A DNA stretch of 22,794 nt, taken from assembly GCA_023443985.1 (NCBI GenBank), contig JAEZSJ010000281.1, forward strand, positions 1 to 22,794. Direction: 5' to 3'. The notes under the pieces were generated by a model. The model did not search any database. It was given only the letters and a program-made list of their open reading frames with translations, and was not told where the DNA came from. The number at the start of each line of letters is the position of its first letter. Position 1 is the first letter of the stretch. Below are positions 8,382 to 15,697 of this stretch, piece after piece. This stretch comes from Verrucomicrobiota bacterium. GTDB taxonomy: Bacteria > Verrucomicrobiota > Verrucomicrobiia > Opitutales > Opitutaceae. The position numbers were made by a program, and so were the translations under genes.

Positions 8382-8459
8382 AGACCGTTCGTATCCGGAT
8401 TCCGGAGCTCCGCTCACTGCCGTCCCCGCGGGGCGGCGGGCTTGCTCCCTCCGGGCGGT

Positions 8460-8972
8460 TCACATCAGGGCGTAGAAGCCGAGCCCGATGTGCAGCAGCG
8501 CGCACGTGCCCAGCGCCGCGGCCAGGTCGTCGGCCACCACCCCCCAGCCGCCGGGCAACGCCTGCAGCAGGCGGATGCCGAACGGTTTCGCGATGTCGAG
8601 CAGGCGGAACACCGCGAACCCGAGCGCGAACACCGCCCAGGCCGGCACGATCGCCGCGAGCTGCGGCCAACCGAAGAAGCAGAACGGCATCACCGCAAAC
8701 TCGTCCAGAATCACGCAGCCCGGGTCCACGGCGCCGAGCCGGCGCTCGGCCTCGTTGCAGATTCCCACCGCGGCCCAGCAGAGCAGCAGCCCGATCCCGA
8801 GCAGCGCCAACGACGGCAGATGCGACAACACGCCGGCGACAAACACCGTGCCGACCAAGGTGCCCCACGTCCCGGGAGCGAACGGAATCCGTCCGACCGG
8901 GCCCAACGTCGCCAGCCCCACCACCAGCGCGGTCGGCCAGCGGTGCGGCCACTCCGGTTGCGGCAGGTTCAC
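8460..8972 (-). CDS. pgpA: Phosphatidylglycerophosphatase A
   Basis: A 170-residue membrane protein of the PgpA family, which dephosphorylates phosphatidylglycerol phosphate to phosphatidylglycerol. Key blocks are PFAPGTWGTL (residues 31-40), matching the family PGTxGSL block, and DPGCVILDEF (83-92), which holds the acidic residues expected for metal binding; about four hydrophobic segments surround them. The start is a GTG: the frame is open far upstream without a suitable ATG, and GGAGAG lies six bases before this GTG. The GTG overlaps the pgsA stop as GTGA, so the two genes are translationally coupled and encode consecutive pathway steps. The last PgpA residues face the esterase stop across a 78-base GC-rich gap containing palindromes but no T-tract. 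Confidence 0.92.
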   Translation of the reverse strand: MNLPQPEWPHRWPTALVVGLATLGPVGRIPFAPGTWGTLVGTVFVAGVLSHLPSLALLGIGLLLCWAAVGICNEAERRLGAVDPGCVILDEFAVMPFCFFGWPQLAAIVPAWAVFALGFAVFRLLDIAKPFGIRLLQALPGGWGVVADDLAAALGTCALLHIGLGFYALM

Positions 8973-9577
8973 GATGTTCTCTCCGCGAATACGTGGCGGT
9001 ACTTCAGCAGGTAGGTGAGACCGGACCAGACCGTCAGCACAACCGCCACCGCGTACATGCCGAACGCGAGATAGTGGCACAGGCTCGCGAACAGCGAGAG
9101 ATCCCAGGGCGACACCCGTTGCAGGTCGCGGGTGACCATCGGCACGAACAGGAACGTGCCCAGCGCCACGATCTGCATGATCGTCTTGAGCTTCCCCCCC
9201 TTCTCCGCGGCCACGACGACCCCCTGCAGCGCCGCCACCAGCCGCATGCCGGTGATCACGAACTCCCGCGTCAGCACGAGCAGGAACATCAGCACCGGCA
9301 CGAAATGCGAGCCGGCGAGGATGAGCCGCGCATCCGTGAGCGCCACCATCACCCCCAGGACGAAGATCTTGTCCGTCAACGCGTCCATGAAGATCCCGAA
9401 ACTCGAGACGATCCCGCGCTTGCGGGCGAGGTGCCCGTCGAGCCAGTCCGTGACCCCGCAGAAGACGAACGCGATGAAGGCGAGCGTGGCGGCACCCGTC
9501 CATTCGCTGTAGACGAGCAGGACAATTAGGAACGTGAGCGGAATGCGGGAGAGTGTGAGGAGGTTGGGCAGATTCAT
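8969..9577 (-). CDS. pgsA: CDP-diacylglycerol-glycerol-3-phosphate 3-phosphatidyltransferase
   Basis: A 202-residue membrane enzyme that joins CDP-diacylglycerol and glycerol 3-phosphate to make phosphatidylglycerol phosphate. The start MNLPNLLTLSRIPLT is typical of PgsA. The complete CDP-alcohol phosphotransferase motif is present: D44, D47-G48, A51-R52, G61, D65 and D69 with canonical spacing. About five hydrophobic helices follow or flank it, and EKGGKLKT near residue 150 is also family-typical. The ATG at 9577 is preferred over one at 9664 because the conserved N-terminus begins there. Its product is the substrate of PgpA, encoded immediately downstream with a 4-bp overlap. It is divergent from coaD, with 127 bases between the starts. 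Confidence 0.95.
   Translation of the reverse strand: MNLPNLLTLSRIPLTFLIVLLVYSEWTGAATLAFIAFVFCGVTDWLDGHLARKRGIVSSFGIFMDALTDKIFVLGVMVALTDARLILAGSHFVPVLMFLLVLTREFVITGMRLVAALQGVVVAAEKGGKLKTIMQIVALGTFLFVPMVTRDLQRVSPWDLSLFASLCHYLAFGMYAVAVVLTVWSGLTYLLKYRHVFAERTS
8979..8984 (-). promoter_or_regulatory. Shine-Dalgarno site of pgpA
   Basis: GGAGAG on the minus strand, six bases before the GTG at 8972 and inside the last codons of pgsA. It is one of the few good ribosome binding sites in the window and decides the GTG start. Confidence 0.7.
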
Positions 9578-9590
9578 TCCGGGGCTTTCG

Positions 9591-9639
9591 CGGAGTTGCG
9601 CGCGCAGTGCAAACGCCCCTAACCTCCGGGGCAACTCCG
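9591..9639. repeat. Inverted repeat between pgsA and coaD
   Basis: CGGAGTTGC (9591-9599) and GCAACTCCG (9631-9639) form a perfect 9-bp inverted repeat with a 31-base spacer in the divergent region between pgsA and coaD. It could be a paired binding site or a long-loop hairpin in the pgsA leader. Nothing else identifies a regulator. Confidence 0.35.
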
Positions 9640-9704
9640 GAGATGCCGCGTCGCCAGATCGCACCCGTCACCACCGCAGCCCCGCAACTCCGTTCCGCCA
9701 CTTC

Positions 9705-10187
9705 ATGCGCACCTGTATCTTCCCGGGCACCTTCGACCCGATCACCTACGGCCATCTCGATGTGCTGCAGCGCGCCCTCCGGCTCTTCGACCGCATCGTC
9801 ATCGGCGTCGCCCGTAATCCCGGCAAAGGCCCGCTCTTCACCGCCGAGCGGCGGGTCGAGCTCATCCAGCCCAGCCTCGCGGCCCTGCCGCACGTCTCGG
9901 TCAAGATCTTCGACGGCCTGCTCGTCGACTTCGCCGAGGAGGAGGGCGCCGTCGCCGTCATCCGCGGTCTGCGCGCGTTCTCCGATTTCGAGTTCGAGTT
10001 CAACATGGCCCTCATGAACCGCCATCTCCGCGCCTCCGTGGAGGCGGTGTTCGTGATGCCCAATGAAAACTTCTCCTACACCAGCAGCTCGCTGGTGAAG
10101 CAGGTTGCGCGGCACGGCGGCGACGTCTCGAAGTTCGTTCCGCCCAATGTCGCGGAGGCGCTCCGCGCCGTGTACGCGTCCGCGTAG
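9705..10187 (+). CDS. coaD: Phosphopantetheine adenylyltransferase
   Basis: A 160-residue cytosolic enzyme, exactly the usual CoaD length. It transfers AMP from ATP to 4'-phosphopantetheine, giving dephospho-CoA, the penultimate step of coenzyme A synthesis. Visible motifs are GTFDPITYGH (residues 8-17, with the nucleotidyltransferase TxGH), VIRGLRAFSDFEFEF with the substrate-binding RGLR, and YTSSSLVK (about 125-132), the ISSS-type nucleotide loop. The ATG at 9705 gives the canonical MRTCIFPGTFDP start; earlier in-frame ATGs would add an unrelated leader. It begins a plus-strand run with the exporter genes, but a 92-base gap and a weak hairpin follow, so co-transcription is uncertain. Confidence 0.97.
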   Translation: MRTCIFPGTFDPITYGHLDVLQRALRLFDRIVIGVARNPGKGPLFTAERRVELIQPSLAALPHVSVKIFDGLLVDFAEEEGAVAVIRGLRAFSDFEFEFNMALMNRHLRASVEAVFVMPNENFSYTSSSLVKQVARHGGDVSKFVPPNVAEALRAVYASA

Positions 10188-10279
10188 GAAAAACGCCCCC
10201 GCCCGTAACCGGGCCCCCGTTGTCCGCGTCGTGCACCGTGCGCCATCCACCGCGGCGCCCACTTCCCGTTTCTCCACCC

Positions 10280-11725
10280 ATGGCACGCTCCGCTGGTTCC
10301 GTCCTCCGCAAACTCGTCCTTCCGCTCGCCGCCCTCGGCCTGCTCGTGGCGCTCGGCCTCTGGTGGATGCGCCGCCCGGCTCCCGCCCCGGTCTTCACCA
10401 CGACCACCGTCGCCCGCGCGGACCTCGTGCAGAACGTCACGGCCACCGGCACCCTCGAGTCCGTCACCGAGGTTGAGGTGAGCTCCCAGATCTCGGGCCT
10501 CATCGCCGAGGTCCTGGTGGACTACAACACCCGCGTGCGCGCCGGCGACGTCCTCGCCCGCATCGACCCGTCCACCTACCAGCAACGCGTCAAGCAGGCG
10601 CAGGCCGATGTCGCCTCCGCCACCGCCTCCGCACAGCTGGCCCGGCTCAACGCCGAGCGCATGCGCGACCTCCGCGCCAAGAACCTCGTCTCGCAGCAGG
10701 AGCTCGACCAGTCCGAGGCGCAGCTCGCCCAGTCCGAGGCCGCGCTCCTCACCAAACAGGCCTCGCTCGCCAACGCGCGGGTCGATCTCGAGCGCTGCAC
10801 CATCACCGCCCCCATCGACGGCATCGTCCTCGACCGCGCCACCGAAAAGGGCAAGACCGTCGCCGCCAACTTCAACGCGCCCACCCTCTTCACCCTCGTC
10901 AACGACCTCACCAAGATGCGCATCGTCGCCTCCGTCGCCGAGGCCGATGTCGGCGCCGTCGAGACCGGGCAGCCCGTCTCGTTCACGGTGGACGCGTTCC
11001 CCGGCCGCAACTTCGGCGGCACGATCTCCCAGATCCGCAATGCCCCGAAGACCGTCTCCAACGTCGTCACCTACGAGACCGTCGTCGATGTCGACAACCG
11101 CGACCTCAAGCTGCGCCCGGGCATGACCGCCAACGTCGCCATCGTCGTCGCCCGCCGCGATCGCGCCCTCGCCGTCGCCAACTCCGCCCTCCGCGTCCGT
11201 ATCCCCGATACGCTGCTGGCCGAGCGCCGCCTCGCCCCGCCGCCGGCGCCCGCCGCCCCGGGCGGCACCCCCGCCGCCAAGTCCCTCACCGACGACGAGC
11301 TCCGCACCGCGCGCCGCGAGATCCTGCGCGAGGCCGGCTTCGCCTTCAACGGGCCGCCCTCGCCCGAGGTGCTCGCCAAGGCCAAGGAGATCGCCAGGAC
11401 CCGCGGCCTCGAGATCGACTTCACCCGCCGCCCCGGCCGCGGCGGACCCGCCGGAGCCGACGCCCAGGGCCCCCGCCCCACCCCGCACGTCCCCGCGGCC
11501 CCCATCTCCCGCACCGTCTTCAAGCTGGTCGGCACCGATCCCGCCACCGCCCGTATCCAGCCGATCAATGTCCGGCTCGGCATCACCGACGGTCTCAACA
11601 CCGAGGTGCTGGACTCCCTCGCTGAGGGCGACGTGCTGATCACCTTCGTCACGACGCCCGCCGGAGGCGCCACCGCCGGCAGCAATCCGTTCGCCCCGCC
11701 GCGCATGGGCGGCCCGCGCCGCTGA
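10280..11725 (+). CDS. macA: MacA-like periplasmic adaptor (HlyD/membrane fusion family)
   Basis: A 481-residue membrane fusion protein. One membrane segment lies at residues about 9-29. Then come the barrel-sandwich lipoyl-type halves (TGTLESVTEVEVSSQISG and ITAPIDGIVLDRATEKG), separated by a helical hairpin rich in Ala, Gln and Glu at about 105-170, and the beta-barrel region to about 305. It should bridge the inner-membrane ABC complex encoded downstream to an outer-membrane TolC-type channel, which is not in this window. Residues about 308-407 form an unusual insertion before the final strand block KLVGTDPATARIQPINVRLG: Pro/Ala/Gly linkers flank a helical piece containing DDELRTARREILREAG. 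The ATG at 10280 starts just before the membrane segment. The ATPase gene follows after 90 bases. Confidence 0.9.
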   Translation: MARSAGSVLRKLVLPLAALGLLVALGLWWMRRPAPAPVFTTTTVARADLVQNVTATGTLESVTEVEVSSQISGLIAEVLVDYNTRVRAGDVLARIDPSTYQQRVKQAQADVASATASAQLARLNAERMRDLRAKNLVSQQELDQSEAQLAQSEAALLTKQASLANARVDLERCTITAPIDGIVLDRATEKGKTVAANFNAPTLFTLVNDLTKMRIVASVAEADVGAVETGQPVSFTVDAFPGRNFGGTISQIRNAPKTVSNVVTYETVVDVDNRDLKLRPGMTANVAIVVARRDRALAVANSALRVRIPDTLLAERRLAPPPAPAAPGGTPAAKSLTDDELRTARREILREAGFAFNGPPSPEVLAKAKEIARTRGLEIDFTRRPGRGGPAGADAQGPRPTPHVPAAPISRTVFKLVGTDPATARIQPINVRLGITDGLNTEVLDSLAEGDVLITFVTTPAGGATAGSNPFAPPRMGGPRR

Positions 11726-11815
11726 GCCCGGCCGAGGGCGGGGCCGATCGCCTTGCCCGCCATCCGTGCGCTCCCCTTCCATCCGCCCGCCTCTCGCCTT
11801 TCGCCTCCCGCCCCC

Positions 11816-12580
11816 ATGCCCGCTGTCGTCCAACTCGAGGACATCCACAAGATCTACGACTCCGGCGAAGTGCCGGTCCACGCCGTGCGCGGCGTGTCGC
11901 TGGACATCAACCGCGGCGAGTTCGTCGCCCTCATGGGCGCCAGCGGCTCCGGCAAATCGACGCTCATGAACCTGCTCGGCTGCCTCGACCGCCCCACCCG
12001 CGGCCGCTACCGTCTCGACGGCGCCGACGTCTCCGATCTCGACCGCGACCGCCTCGCCGACATCCGCAGCCAGAAGCTCGGCTTCGTCTTCCAGGGCTTC
12101 AACCTCCTCGCCCGCACCACCGCGCTCGAGAACGTCGAGCTGCCGATGCTCTACGGCCAGCACCGGCTCTCCGGCCGCGACATGCGCCGCCGCGCGCTCG
12201 ACTGCCTCGAGATCGTCGGTCTCGCCCACCGCGCCGACCATTTTCCCAACCAGCTCTCCGGTGGCCAGCAGCAGCGCGTCGCCATCGCCCGCGCGCTCGC
12301 CAACAAGCCCGAGCTGCTCCTCGCCGACGAACCAACCGGCAACCTCGACAGCAAGACGTCCGTGGAGGTCATGGGCGTCTTCCAGCGCCTCAACGACCAG
12401 GGCATCACCATCGTGATGGTCACCCACGAACTCGACATCGCCCAGTACTGCCGCCGCAACCTCGTGCTCCGCGACGGTCGCATCGTGGCCGATACGATGG
12501 TCGCCAAACGCCTCGTGGCCGACGAGGAGCTCGCCAAGCTCCGCGCCGCCGAAGCCGACGCCCGCCTCACCTCCGGCTGA
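11816..12580 (+). CDS. MacB/LolD-type ABC transporter ATP-binding protein
   Basis: A 254-residue ATPase with every ABC motif intact: Walker A GASGSGKST (41-49), Q-loop Q93 in FVFQGFN, signature LSGGQ (147-151) followed by QQRVAIARA, Walker B LLLADEPTGNLDS (from about 167) and the switch His204 in VTHELD. The NLDSKT and QGFNLLARTTALENVELPM blocks are typical of the MacB/LolD/FtsE subfamily, which powers mechanical movement of substrates across the envelope rather than classical import. In E. coli MacB the ATPase and permease are fused; here they are separate genes. The ATG at 11816 begins just before the conserved VVQLEDIHKIY. The permease start follows two bases after the stop. Confidence 0.95.
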   Translation: MPAVVQLEDIHKIYDSGEVPVHAVRGVSLDINRGEFVALMGASGSGKSTLMNLLGCLDRPTRGRYRLDGADVSDLDRDRLADIRSQKLGFVFQGFNLLARTTALENVELPMLYGQHRLSGRDMRRRALDCLEIVGLAHRADHFPNQLSGGQQQRVAIARALANKPELLLADEPTGNLDSKTSVEVMGVFQRLNDQGITIVMVTHELDIAQYCRRNLVLRDGRIVADTMVAKRLVADEELAKLRAAEADARLTSG

Positions 12581-12582
12581 TC

Positions 12583-13791
12583 ATGCGCTTTTTCAACACC
12601 ATCAAGATCGCGCTGCGCGCGCTCCGGCGGAACAAGATGCGTTCGCTGCTCACCGCGCTCGGGCTGATCATCGGCGTGGGCGCCGTCATCGCCACTGTCA
12701 GCATCGGCAACGGCGCCAAGAGCCAGGTCGAGGCGCAGGTCGCCTCCCTCGGACAGAACGTCATCACCGTTTTCCCCGGCAACTTCACGCAGGGGGGCAT
12801 GCGCTCGGGCTGGGGCAGCGCCTCCACGCTCACCAGCGAGGACGCCGAGGCCATCGTGCGCGAGGTCCCCGGCGCCGTCGCCGTGAGCGCCGAGTCGCGC
12901 GGCCGGGAGCAGGTCCTCGCCAACGGGCTCAATTGGAACACCCAGGTGCTCGGCGAATCTCCCGACTACCCGTCGATCCGCGCCTGGCCGTTTGCCGCCG
13001 GCGGGGCGTTCTCCGATCAGGACGTGCGCTCGATGGCCAAGGTCGCCGTCATCGGCCAGACGGTCGCCGACCAGCTCTTCCCCCACGAGGATCCGCTCGG
13101 CCAGACGCTCCGTATCCGCAACATTCCGTTCAAGATCGTCGGCATCCTGGCCTCCAAGGGCTTCAACCTCTTCGGGCAGGACCAGGACGACATCGTGATC
13201 GTGCCCTACACCAGCCACATGCGGCGCGTCGCCCGCCGCACGAACCTCAGCTCGATCCTCGTGCAAGCCGTGAGCGCGGCGGAGATCGACAACGTTCAGC
13301 AGCAGATCACCGACCTGCTCACGCAGCGCCGCAACGGCCGCGAACCCGACTTCACCGTCCGCAACCAGGTCGAGCTCGCCCAGATGGCGACCGCGACGTC
13401 GAAGACGATCGGCGGGCTGCTGCTGGTCGTGGCGATCATCTCGATGGTCGTCGGCGGCATCGGCGTGATGAACATCATGCTCGTCTCCGTCACCGAGCGT
13501 ACCCGGGAAATCGGCACACGCCTGGCCGTCGGCGCGCACGGCAAGGACGTGATGCTCCAGTTTCTCGCCGAGGCGTTCGCGCTCGCGGCCCTCGGCGGCC
13601 TGCTCGGCGTGGCCGCCGGCATCGGCGCCTCGCACGGCATCTCCATCAAGATGGGCTGGCCCATCGAGATCTCCGTCTTCTGGTGCGTGCTGTCGTTCAG
13701 CATCAGCGGCCTGGTGGGCATCGTCTTCGGCTTCTTCCCCGCCTGGAAGGCCGCGCAGCTCGACCCGATCGAAGCGTTGCGCTTCGAGTGA
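12583..13791 (+). CDS. MacB-like ABC transporter permease (FtsX family)
   Basis: A 402-residue permease, the usual size for a stand-alone MacB_PCD-FtsX protein. The N-terminus has RALRRNKMRSLLTALGLIIGVGAVIA, the first membrane helix at about 20-42. A periplasmic core at about 43-270 follows, with conserved AVIGQTVADQLF and DPLGQTLRI. Three C-terminal helices at about 280-390 include GGIGVMNIMLVSVTERTREIGTRLAVGA, the FtsX coupling block, and the end APWKAA-like segment FPAWKAAQLDPIEALR. Together with the adaptor and ATPase it forms a tripartite exporter for peptides, macrolide-like compounds or lipids; the substrate cannot be inferred. It stops 37 bases before the convergent aminotransferase stop, with a palindromic GGAAACCGGCCGGTTCC in between. 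Confidence 0.95.
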   Translation: MRFFNTIKIALRALRRNKMRSLLTALGLIIGVGAVIATVSIGNGAKSQVEAQVASLGQNVITVFPGNFTQGGMRSGWGSASTLTSEDAEAIVREVPGAVAVSAESRGREQVLANGLNWNTQVLGESPDYPSIRAWPFAAGGAFSDQDVRSMAKVAVIGQTVADQLFPHEDPLGQTLRIRNIPFKIVGILASKGFNLFGQDQDDIVIVPYTSHMRRVARRTNLSSILVQAVSAAEIDNVQQQITDLLTQRRNGREPDFTVRNQVELAQMATATSKTIGGLLLVVAIISMVVGGIGVMNIMLVSVTERTREIGTRLAVGAHGKDVMLQFLAEAFALAALGGLLGVAAGIGASHGISIKMGWPIEISVFWCVLSFSISGLVGIVFGFFPAWKAAQLDPIEALRFE

Positions 13792-13828
13792 GGAAACCGG
13801 CCGGTTCCGCCGGGGCCGCCGCCGCGGT

Positions 13829-15013
13829 TCAGCGTTTCGCCGCGAGGTCCTGGACGAATCGCTCGATGCGGTCGCAGGCCTCGCCGATCTGCTCGTAGCT
13901 GGTCGCGAAGCAGGCGCGCACGTGCCCCGCGCCGTTCGGGCCGAACGCGGAGCCCGGCACCACGGCGACATGCCGCGCTTCGAGCAGCTTCACCGCGAAG
14001 TCGCGTTCGTCCAGTCCCGTGCCGCCGACATGGGGGAACGTGTAGAACGACCCACGCGGGCTGTGGCACTTCAGGCCGATCTCGTTGAAGCGGCGGACGA
14101 TGAAATCGCGCCGGCGATGGTACTCCGTGCGCATGCGCAGCACGTCGTCCCAGCCGCGGGTGAGCGCCTCCACGGCGGCATCCTGGCTGACGATCGACGC
14201 GCACATCATCGCATACTGGTGCACCTTCATCATCGCCTCGATCAGCGGCGCCGGACCGCAGGCGTAGCCGATGCGCCAGCCGGTCATGGCAAACGCCTTC
14301 GAGAACCCGTGCAGGAAGATCGTGCGGTCGCGCATCCCGGGCAGGCTCGCGATGCTGACGTGTTCCCCGTCGAACGTGAGCTCCGAATAGATCTCGTCGC
14401 TGAAGACGAGCAGGTCCTTCTCCACGGCGAACTTCGCGATCGCCTCGAGCTGCGCGCGCGAGCACGTGCCCCCGGTGGGGTTGCACGGCAGATTGAGCAT
14501 CAGGATACGACAGCCCGGCTCCCAGGCGCTCGCCAGCGCCTCGGCCGTGAGCGCGAAATTGTCCTTCGCAAACGTCGGCACCGGGATGCCGTGCCCGTGG
14601 GTGAGCGTGACACTCGGGTGGTAGCTCACGTAGCAGGGCTGGTGGAAAAGCACCTTGTCGCCGGGGTTCAGGAACGCCCGGAACGCCAGGTCCAGCGCCT
14701 CCGACACACCGACCGTCACAAGCACCTCGTTCTCCGGCCGGTAGCCGATGCCGAAATGTTTGCCCACATACTCCGCGATCGCCCGCCGCAGTTCGATCAG
14801 GCCGAGGTTCGCCGTGTAGTGCGTACGGCCCCGCTCGAGCGAGTAGATCGCCGCCTCCCGGATGTGCCACGGCGTGCGGAAATCCGGCTCGCCGATGCCG
14901 AGCGAGATCACGTCCTCGCTCTTCATCTTGGCCACGACATCGAAGAAGTCGCGGATGCCGGAGCGCGGCAGATCAATCACGTGACGGGCGACAAAACGGT
15001 TCAGATCGCTCAT
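13829..15013 (-). CDS. PLP-dependent class I/II aminotransferase (AlaT/PatA-like)
   Basis: A 394-residue fold-type I aminotransferase. Motifs include ISLGIGEPDF near the N-terminus, HYTANLG, the substrate-binding LNLPCNPTGG, FSDEIYSEL, and the PLP lysine K239 in GFSKAFAMTGWRIGY, with a substrate arginine expected in the C-terminal GHVRACFATSY block. The closest known group is the Bacillus AlaT/PatA-type enzymes acting on alanine, aspartate or related amino acids with 2-oxoglutarate or pyruvate; the sequence does not fix the substrate. The Lrp/AsnC regulator gene is 37 bases upstream on the same strand, as in Bacillus alaR-alaT, so the pair is likely one operon and the regulator probably senses a substrate or product. 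Confidence 0.92.
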   Translation of the reverse strand: MSDLNRFVARHVIDLPRSGIRDFFDVVAKMKSEDVISLGIGEPDFRTPWHIREAAIYSLERGRTHYTANLGLIELRRAIAEYVGKHFGIGYRPENEVLVTVGVSEALDLAFRAFLNPGDKVLFHQPCYVSYHPSVTLTHGHGIPVPTFAKDNFALTAEALASAWEPGCRILMLNLPCNPTGGTCSRAQLEAIAKFAVEKDLLVFSDEIYSELTFDGEHVSIASLPGMRDRTIFLHGFSKAFAMTGWRIGYACGPAPLIEAMMKVHQYAMMCASIVSQDAAVEALTRGWDDVLRMRTEYHRRRDFIVRRFNEIGLKCHSPRGSFYTFPHVGGTGLDERDFAVKLLEARHVAVVPGSAFGPNGAGHVRACFATSYEQIGEACDRIERFVQDLAAKR

Positions 15014-15050
15014 GGCGGCGGAGAACGGGGAGGGGCGTCCGAGGGGAGCC

Positions 15051-15533
15051 TTACGGCGTGATCTTCAACGGACCGGTCTCGTCCTCGCGCTGCTCCATCA
15101 GCACGCCGGTCTCCTTGTAGGTCCGGAGCATGAAATGCGTCGCCGTCGAGAGGACACCGTCGATGGTCGAAAGCCGCTCGGAGACGAACGACGCGACTTT
15201 CTGCAGGCTGGTGCCGCTCACGAAGACGAGAAGGTCGTAGGCGCCGGAGTTGAGGTAGCAGGAGTCCACCTCGTCGAACCGCGCGATCCGCTCGGCCAGC
15301 CGGTTGAACCCGCCGCCACGCTCCGGCCGGATCTTCACCTCGATCACGGCACGAACCACCCCCGTGTCCTCCTTCGCCAGATTCAGGATCGGCCGCCACC
15401 CGAGGAAGACACCCTGCGCCTTCAGTTCGTCGAGCTGGCGGGTGACTTCCGTCTCGGACACACCCAGCACCTGCGCCATCTGCGTGGGCGTCAGGCGGTT
15501 GTTTTCCATGAGGAGCTTGAGGACCGGATTCAT
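15051..15533 (-). CDS. Lrp/AsnC family transcriptional regulator
   Basis: A 160-residue regulator of normal Lrp/AsnC size. The N-terminal helix-turn-helix is at about residues 1-50 (LLMENNRLTPTQMAQVLGVS then EVTRQLDELKAQGV), followed by the GWRPILN hinge and a RAM ligand-binding domain at about 60-140 (VVRAVIEVKIRPE, SCYLNSGAYDLLVFVSG, FVSERLSTIDGVLSTATHFML). Such proteins form octamers or dimers that bind amino acids at subunit interfaces. It lies directly upstream of the aminotransferase, so it probably controls that gene and itself. The 164-base divergent region before the response-regulator gene contains the only room for its promoter; a small stem, GTGCGG-TGG-CCGCAC at 15589-15603, is the one structure I see there. 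Confidence 0.93.
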   Translation of the reverse strand: MNPVLKLLMENNRLTPTQMAQVLGVSETEVTRQLDELKAQGVFLGWRPILNLAKEDTGVVRAVIEVKIRPERGGGFNRLAERIARFDEVDSCYLNSGAYDLLVFVSGTSLQKVASFVSERLSTIDGVLSTATHFMLRTYKETGVLMEQREDETGPLKITP

Positions 15534-15697
15534 GACGGCGGGAACGTCGCAGATTCGAGAACGACTAGGCCACCCTTAATTTCAAGACGTGCGGTGGCCG
15601 CACCGAGGTTTTCCGCCTTCGCCCTCAAGTTCCCCGCGCCGCCAGCCGATATCAACCCGCTCCCGTCGCAGTTTCCCCACCCACCGGCCCCCCCTCC

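Noticed and set aside
8382..8459. GC-rich palindromes (CGGAGCTCCG and CCCCGCGGGG) between the esterase and pgpA stops as a bidirectional terminator.
   Set aside because: Neither has a loop of useful size or a T-tract; they may be chance in such GC-rich DNA.
10201..10214. GCCCG-TAAC-CGGGC stem after coaD as a terminator.
   Set aside because: The stem has five pairs only and no T-tract follows on the plus strand, so I do not call it.
8973..10286. A long minus-strand extension upstream of pgpA in the same frame.
   Set aside because: It overlaps pgsA and is antisense to coaD; the composition is low-complexity and the GTG at 8972 has its own ribosome binding site.
10076..13971. Two long minus-strand frames (783 and 606 codons) opposite the exporter genes.
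   Set aside because: They are antisense to the adaptor, ATPase and permease genes with intact motifs, and their translations show only Gly/Ala/Asp/Glu/Val-rich sequence.
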